Shown piece by piece: positions 41,726 through 42,160 of a stretch of DNA of 42,160 nt. Origin of the DNA: Kineosporia babensis (GTDB taxonomy: Bacteria > Actinomycetota > Actinomycetes > Actinomycetales > Kineosporiaceae). Position numbers and translations under genes: made by a program. The stretch is taken from the NCBI RefSeq assembly GCF_021129305.1, contig NZ_JAJOMB010000039.1, forward strand, positions 1 through 42,160, read 5' to 3'. The number at the start of each line of letters is the position of its first letter. Positions within the stretch are counted from its first letter, which is position 1. A model generated the notes under the pieces. It worked only from the letters and a program-made list of their open reading frames with translations. It made no database searches and was not told the DNA's origin.

Positions 41726-41762
41726 CCGGGGGTAGAGGCCAGAATCTGACCTCTACCCCCGG
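41726..41762 (+). terminator. Hairpin ending the plus-strand catabolic arm
   Basis: CCGGGGGTAGAGG pairs with CCTCTACCCCCGG (13 bp), then a C/A mismatch and CAG-AAT-CTG at the tip, 4 nt after the hydrolase stop. No U-tract follows. It has the same tip design as the hairpin at 33436-33474. Confidence 0.75.
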
Positions 41763-41811
41763 CATGGTTTGAGCACGGCACGACGCCGCTCAGACCACCG
41801 GAAGGCTCACC

Positions 41812-41931
41812 ATGCTCGACTTCGCGATCAACCCGAACTTCCCGCACCCGTTCCGCTACACCGCGCTCAACGCGCCGTACTTCATCGTCTGCAGTGTGCT
41901 CACCAGCCTGATCGTCACGCTGTTCGCCTGA
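41812..41931 (+). CDS. 39-aa single-helix membrane peptide
   Basis: ATG preceded by GGAAGG at 6 nt. Reads MLDFAINPNFPHPFRYTALN, then a hydrophobic helix APYFIVCSVLTSLIVTLFA that ends at the C-terminus. The long polar/aromatic front and the good ribosome binding site argue that it is real. It has no family I recognise. It stands alone between a terminator and the next gene. Confidence 0.55.
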   Translation: MLDFAINPNFPHPFRYTALNAPYFIVCSVLTSLIVTLFA

Positions 41932-42008
41932 ACTGCCAGGTGCCCGTTGGCGCAGTTCGCCCGACCCCCACCTACTCGCCAGTTATGCTCGGGAGCGGAG
42001 GGGATCGA

Positions 42009-42160
42009 ATGGACATCATTGTTGCGGTATTTGTCTGGATCGCGCCGTTGGCGCTGGTCCTGGCGTTGATTGGCTTCGTTCTGAGGAAGGTTCTGGGGAG
42101 CCTTCCCCAGTGGCTCTTCGGGGTGGCGCTGGTGCTCTGCCTGGGGATCGTGGCGTGGTG
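42009..42160 (+). CDS. Start of a hydrophobic protein, cut by the window edge
   Basis: ATG 42009-42011 with GGAGGGG just before it. The visible 50 codons read MDIIVAVFVWIAPLALVLAL, IGFVLRKVLGSLPQWLFG and then a second helix, so at least two membrane helices. The family cannot be named from this part. Confidence 0.55.
   Translation, partial: MDIIVAVFVWIAPLALVLALIGFVLRKVLGSLPQWLFGVALVLCLGIVAW

Noticed and set aside
1-42160. CRISPR arrays, tRNA or rRNA genes, insertion sequences
   Set aside because: I saw no regularly spaced repeats, no tRNA-like cloverleaf with CCA-end context, no rRNA stretches and no transposase motifs.

Overview
The window is GC-rich, gene-dense bacterial DNA with frequent GTG starts, 4-nt ATGA/GTGA gene overlaps, UTRA-type GntR, large LuxR (LAL) and small-membrane-protein genes. 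This points to a filamentous or motile actinomycete; the genus cannot be fixed from the sequence alone. I found no rRNA, tRNA, CRISPR array or intact insertion sequence.

Positions 1-8416 (ion homeostasis and small transporters): the Kdp potassium pump operon on the minus strand (a 27-aa membrane peptide, kdpF, kdpA, kdpB, the last cut by the window edge). It is followed by a DUF389 membrane protein that seems to lack its N-terminus, a half-length Asp/Glu racemase-like protein, a TrkA-C-like gene fragment, an NhaA antiporter with an EF-hand-like C-terminal tail, a small membrane protein and a LysE-type exporter. A short-chain dehydrogenase remnant (about 8573-8674) marks the border with the next region.

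Positions 8758-21112 (biosynthetic gene cluster): ten minus-strand genes that nearly all overlap or abut. In transcription order they encode an MFS exporter, a stand-alone condensation-like protein, an NRPS with adenylation, carrier and reductase domains (A-T-R), a SAM methyltransferase, a CmlA-like di-iron hydroxylase with a metallo-beta-lactamase fold, an ATP-grasp ligase, a TauD-like dioxygenase, a second paralogous ATP-grasp ligase, a histidine phosphatase and a close homologue of chloramphenicol 3-O-phosphotransferase. The A-T-R enzyme, the CmlA-type hydroxylase and the phosphotransferase are the hallmark trio of chloramphenicol logic. No p-aminophenylalanine, halogenase or N-oxygenase genes are present here, so I infer a different, probably undescribed, beta-hydroxylated aryl amino-alcohol or peptide product. 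The last two genes suggest phosphorylation-based self-protection. This is the most exciting part of the window.

Positions 21113-33343 (accessory metabolism and regulation): a long intergenic region, an aldo/keto reductase, an epoxide-hydrolase remnant, an amidohydrolase divergent from a LysR regulator with a perfect LysR box between them, a second LysR, a medium-chain oxidoreductase, a membrane-anchored ricin-B-like lectin, an alpha/beta hydrolase, a large LuxR regulator and a membrane GGDEF protein.

Positions 33436-41762 (a two-armed catabolic module): on the minus strand a UTRA-type GntR regulator, a signal-less BMP/PnrA-like binding protein and a NitT/TauT-like ABC transporter (ATPase, permease, lipoprotein). 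Divergently on the plus strand lie an HxH amidohydrolase, a MetF-like protein with a Cys motif moved to its N-terminus, and a phosphotriesterase-like hydrolase. Two copies of a 22-bp element lie in inverted orientation in the divergent promoter region and look like GntR operators. The module probably imports and breaks down an unidentified N-containing, perhaps methylated, compound. The window ends with a 39-aa membrane peptide and the start of another hydrophobic protein.
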